Source of the DNA: Alphaproteobacteria bacterium
Lineage (GTDB): Bacteria > Pseudomonadota > Alphaproteobacteria > UBA6615
Assembly (NCBI GenBank): GCA_013003285.1
Contig: JABDJY010000335.1
Coordinates: forward strand, 1-8,301
Length of the DNA stretch: 8,301 bases
Reading direction: 5' to 3'
In this document: positions 5,558 through 8,301 of the stretch, in pieces
How positions within the stretch are numbered: position 1 is the stretch's first letter
Layout of the letters: every line of letters begins with the position of its first letter
Program-made: the position numbers and the translations under genes
Notes under the pieces: generated by a model
What the model saw: the letters and a program-made list of their open reading frames with translations, nothing else
Databases searched by the model: none
What the model was told of the DNA's origin: nothing

Positions 5558-6922
5558 GTGCGGCCGCGGTTTACCTGGATGGTGTTGTCCGCTCTGCTGC
5601 TCTCTGCGTGTGCAGAGGTACACTTAACGGCAACCCCGCCGCCCGTGCAACAACCGCTGCCGCGCGTCGTAACGCCGGCACCGCCGCCGCCGGCGCCAGA
5701 GCCCGCGCCGGTCGAGCCGGTGATCGCCGGCCCTGCCGGACCCGAAACTGACATATTGCGTAAACCGGGCGCAGTGACCGTCGCCATCCTGGTCCCGCTA
5801 ACAGGCCCCGAGGCGGCGTTCGGCCGCGATTTGTTGGCCGCGGCGCAGATGGCGGTGTTCGATTTGGCGGACTCGAACTTTGAGCTTCGCTTGTATGATA
5901 CGGGCGGTCAGGTCGCGCAGGCCCGCACTGCTGCCCTGGCGGCGCAGCAGGACGGCGCGCAGATTATCTTGGGCCCGCTCTTTTCCAGCGCGGTATTGGC
6001 GGCTGCCGATGTTGCCCGCCCGGCGAATATTCCGATTCTGGCATTTTCCAACAACCGTGAGATTGTTGGCGACGGCGTCTACGCCATGGGTTTCTTCCCC
6101 GAAGATCAGGTGCAGCGGATCGTCGACTACTCTTTCGCCCAAAACATGACACGCTTCTCGGCGCTGGTACCCGACGATCTCTATGGGTCCCGTATGGTCG
6201 CCGCGCTCAACGAGAATACCGGCCTTGGCGGTCGCGAGCTGACAGAAGTCGCCTATTACCTTGATGAGACCCAGGCTCTCGTCGACACGGTGAAACAGCT
6301 GGGCCGCTATGATGAGCGCCACAAGGACTTGCTTGACCAGCGCCGCGAACTGGCGGCAAAGGATGACGAAATATCAAAACGCGCCCTGGAACGGCTGGCA
6401 GACTTGGAAACGCTGGGTGAGGTTGATTTCGAGGCCCTGTTGCTACCCGCTGGCGGCGAAGAGGTTCTGCGTATCGCGCCCCTGTTGGCCTTCTACGATA
6501 TCGACCCCTCGGTCGTTAAGTTACTGGGAACCTGGCTGTGGGACGACCCAACGCTACGCACCGAACCCAATATGATTGGCGCCTGGTTTGCGGCGCCGCC
6601 GACCGCGACGCGGCAGCGCTTCGTCGAAAACTTCAAACGGCTCTACGAACGCGAGCCCGAGCGCCAAGCCACCCTGGCCTATGACGCAACGGCGTTGGCG
6701 ATCGTTTTGGCGCAGCGCGTGGCGCGGGCGAATGACACGGCCACGAACATGTATTCCGTCGATGCTCTAACATCGCCGGTCGGGTTCACCGGCATGGACG
6801 GTATTTTCCGTCTGCGGCCTTCGGGTTTGGTCGAGCGCGGCCTGTCGGTCTTCGAGATCCAACCCGACGGCGCCCGCGAGATCGATCCTGCGCCGACATC
6901 GTTCGATGACTTAATTAACTAG
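5558..6922 (+). CDS. lpoA: Penicillin-binding protein activator LpoA-like lipoprotein (LppC family)
   Basis: This outer-membrane lipoprotein is predicted to contact bifunctional penicillin-binding proteins and promote peptidoglycan synthesis, as LpoA does in E. coli. From the GTG at 5558 it has 454 residues: RPR n-region, hydrophobic stretch and lipobox LLSAC with C18, a proline-rich linker (about 27-62), then a type I periplasmic-binding fold starting at VAILVPLTGP (75-84), with ILGPLFS (137-143) and FSNN (163-166). A highly charged, probably coiled helix (about 250-287) precedes FEALLLPAGG (291-300). E. coli LpoA also has an N-terminal TPR half, which is absent here. The frame stays open to a TTG at 5492, but that start overlaps rsmI and puts 22 residues before the signal peptide. 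ATG at 5579 leaves a signal peptide too short and uncharged. None of the starts has a clear ribosome site. The stop lies 10 bp from the convergent hemW stop. Confidence 0.88.
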   Translation: MRPRFTWMVLSALLLSACAEVHLTATPPPVQQPLPRVVTPAPPPPAPEPAPVEPVIAGPAGPETDILRKPGAVTVAILVPLTGPEAAFGRDLLAAAQMAVFDLADSNFELRLYDTGGQVAQARTAALAAQQDGAQIILGPLFSSAVLAAADVARPANIPILAFSNNREIVGDGVYAMGFFPEDQVQRIVDYSFAQNMTRFSALVPDDLYGSRMVAALNENTGLGGRELTEVAYYLDETQALVDTVKQLGRYDERHKDLLDQRRELAAKDDEISKRALERLADLETLGEVDFEALLLPAGGEEVLRIAPLLAFYDIDPSVVKLLGTWLWDDPTLRTEPNMIGAWFAAPPTATRQRFVENFKRLYEREPERQATLAYDATALAIVLAQRVARANDTATNMYSVDALTSPVGFTGMDGIFRLRPSGLVERGLSVFEIQPDGAREIDPAPTSFDDLIN

Positions 6923-6932
6923 GCGAAATCAG

Positions 6933-8123
6933 TTAGGCGAACAGGGCGGCGATAACCGCGTCGAGGCGCTGCAAACCGGCCGGTGTCGCCCGCAAACCCG
7001 CGCTGTCATAAACGATAAGCTCTGCCTCTTGCAGGCGTTTCACCACGGCTGGTTCGATCACCTCATCGAGGGTCACGCCGGCGCGGGCGCGAAAATTGTT
7101 TGCAGTGATTCCGTCAGTTATCCGCAAGCCCATCACCGCCAGTTCGGCGATCACTGATTGTGTGTCGAGCGGTTCATCGGTTTGCGTGGCGTGGCCGCGA
7201 CCCTCGACCCGGCGCAGCCAAATCTCGGGCGCGCGATGCTGCCGCGTGGCGTGGATATTGCCGTCTGCGGTGATGCGCCCATGAGCGCCGGGGCCGATGC
7301 CGATATAATCGCGATAGTGCCAATAGGCCATATTGTGCCGGCATTCCTGGCCCGGCGCCGCATGGTTGGAGATTTCATAGGCCGGTATACCGGCCGCCGT
7401 CATCATGTCCTGGGTGGTCTCGAACAGAGCTGCCGAAACCCCTTCGTCGGGCATGTCCAAATCACCACGCGCCTGGGCCATAAAAAACGGCGTGCCTTGC
7501 TCAATTGTGAGCTGGTAGAGCGATAGATGGCCGCGAGACAGGGCGATGGCTTGCGCGAGTTCGTCTTGCCATTGGATGACCGATTGTCCGGGCCGGGCAT
7601 AGATCAGGTCGAAGGAATATCGCTGGAAGGTCTCGGCGGCCAATTGGATGGCGCTTAGGGTGTCGGCGGCGCTATGGGTGCGGCCGAGAAATTTAAGCGC
7701 CTCATCGTCGAGAGCCTGAACGCCCAAGCTGACGCGGTTAACGCCGGCGTCGGCAAAGGCGGCCAGGCGTGTGGCCTCGGTCGAGGTGGGGTTGGCCTCC
7801 AGCGTGATTTCGATATGCGCGTCGAGGGTAAACCGATCGGCGATTGCGTCGATTACCGCCGCCGCCGTCTCCGGCGCCATCAGGGACGGCGTACCGCCGC
7901 CGAAAAAAATGCTGGTGATCCGCCGGGGGCCGGCGATTTCGGCATAGTGGTCGAGTTCGCTTACAAACGCGGCGCGCCAGCGGGCATGGTCGACTTGCTC
8001 GCTGACATGGCTGTTAAAATCGCAGTAGGGGCACAGTGAGCGGCAGAACGGCCAATGCACATAAATCGCCAGAGTATCAGGCGTGGGGACTGCCTCAGCC
8101 ATCGGGCGGGTCGAAGCAGGCAT
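6933..8123 (-). CDS. hemW: Radical SAM family heme chaperone HemW
   Basis: This 396-residue cytoplasmic radical-SAM protein carries CRSLCPYC (C27, C31, C34), the CxxxCxxC site of a [4Fe-4S] cluster that binds S-adenosylmethionine. The preceding AIYVHWPF and the FFGGGTPSL (73-81), LEANP (108-112) and VNRVSLGVQALDDEALKFLGR (128-148) blocks are typical of the HemN/HemW family. CRHNMAYWHYRDYIGIGPGAHG (two halves, 261-282) is the HemW mark. HemW binds heme and hands it to respiratory enzymes, rather than acting as coproporphyrinogen III dehydrogenase (HemN), with which it is often confused. The C-terminal winged domain covers about 320-396. The ATG at 8123 is preceded by GGAAAA and overlaps rdgB by 29 bp. 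ATG at 8102 (residue 8), overlapping by 8 bp, is an equally reasonable start but has no ribosome site. Confidence 0.95.
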   Translation of the reverse strand: MPASTRPMAEAVPTPDTLAIYVHWPFCRSLCPYCDFNSHVSEQVDHARWRAAFVSELDHYAEIAGPRRITSIFFGGGTPSLMAPETAAAVIDAIADRFTLDAHIEITLEANPTSTEATRLAAFADAGVNRVSLGVQALDDEALKFLGRTHSAADTLSAIQLAAETFQRYSFDLIYARPGQSVIQWQDELAQAIALSRGHLSLYQLTIEQGTPFFMAQARGDLDMPDEGVSAALFETTQDMMTAAGIPAYEISNHAAPGQECRHNMAYWHYRDYIGIGPGAHGRITADGNIHATRQHRAPEIWLRRVEGRGHATQTDEPLDTQSVIAELAVMGLRITDGITANNFRARAGVTLDEVIEPAVVKRLQEAELIVYDSAGLRATPAGLQRLDAVIAALFA

Positions 8124-8301
8124 CGAGCATTTTCCGGAAGGCGACGGCGCGGTGAGAGATGGCGTGCTTGTCGTCCGGGTCGATTTCGCCGAATGTCTGT
8201 TTATGGCCGATGGCCTGGAATATGGGGTCGTAGCCGAACCCGCGCTCGCCCCGCGGCGGCCAGACGATCTCGCCAGCGACCTGACCCTCGAAGGTCTCCA
8301 C
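8095..8301 (-). CDS. rdgB: dITP/XTP pyrophosphatase RdgB (Ham1), 3' part only
   Basis: RdgB hydrolyses dITP, ITP and XTP to the monophosphates and pyrophosphate, keeping deaminated purines out of DNA and RNA. Only the last 68 residues are in the window; the gene begins beyond 8301. The first full codon visible is GTG (Val), internal and not a start. The Ham1 signature is clear: FEGQVAGEIVWPPRGERGFGYDPIFQ (in two blocks), then TFGEI, then DDKHAISHRAVAFRKML, including the conserved GFGYDP and SHR that contact the base and phosphate in the family. The C-terminal end overlaps the start of hemW, an arrangement (rdgB-hemW) common in Alphaproteobacteria, often with rph upstream of rdgB. That last gene would lie outside this window and is not seen. 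Confidence 0.95.
   Translation of the reverse strand: METFEGQVAGEIVWPPRGERGFGYDPIFQAIGHKQTFGEIDPDDKHAISHRAVAFRKMLDACFDPPDG

Noticed and set aside
5798..6322. Minus-strand frame (174 codons) opposite lpoA
   Set aside because: It lies antisense to the conserved binding-protein fold and has no motif of its own.
6933..8123. Calling this gene hemN (oxygen-independent coproporphyrinogen III oxidase)
   Set aside because: The HNMAYW motif, short N-terminus and rdgB neighbour are those of HemW, the heme chaperone.

Overview
The window looks like chromosomal DNA from a GC-rich alphaproteobacterium, probably Rhodospirillales-like. The reasons are the high GC content with GC-ending codons, the alphaproteobacterial form of LpoA (no N-terminal TPR half), and the order rdgB-hemW // rsmI-yraN-BON lipoprotein-gshB. 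This assignment comes from protein motifs and gene order, not from a database search. I see no mobile element, phage gene, CRISPR array, tRNA or rRNA.

Layout from left to right. (1) 2-688, minus: most of a LigI-like (2-pyrone-4,6-dicarboxylate hydrolase-type) amidohydrolase, running off the left edge. (2) 689-887: a divergent control region holding a 9-bp tandem repeat. (3) 888-1496, plus: a single-domain VOC / extradiol-dioxygenase-like protein. (4) 1507-1533: a strong hairpin terminator shared by convergent genes. (5) 1534-5525, all minus: in transcription order rsmI, yraN, a two-BON-domain lipoprotein (DolP/YraP type), a SirB1-type transglutaminase-like/TPR protein, and gshB. (6) 5558-6922, plus: lpoA, head to head with rsmI. 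(7) 6933-8301, minus: hemW, preceded by the 3' part of rdgB, which runs off the right edge.

The genes fall into two themes. The left end is a small accessory, probably catabolic pair, in which the hydrolase and the dioxygenase-like protein are arranged like ring-cleavage enzymes but with unknown substrates. The rest is housekeeping. RsmI modifies 16S rRNA, YraN is a putative nuclease-fold protein, the BON lipoprotein and LpoA act at the outer membrane and in peptidoglycan synthesis, GshB completes glutathione synthesis, HemW handles heme, and RdgB clears non-canonical purine nucleotides. Several junctions overlap (rsmI/yraN by ATGA, BON/SirB1 by TTGA, rdgB/hemW), which points to co-transcription and translational coupling.

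I did not find a convincing undescribed system. The points most worth a second look are the divergent catabolic pair with its tandem repeat, the SirB1-type gene coupled to the DolP-like lipoprotein inside a yra-like cluster, and the unresolved rsmI/lpoA start region.
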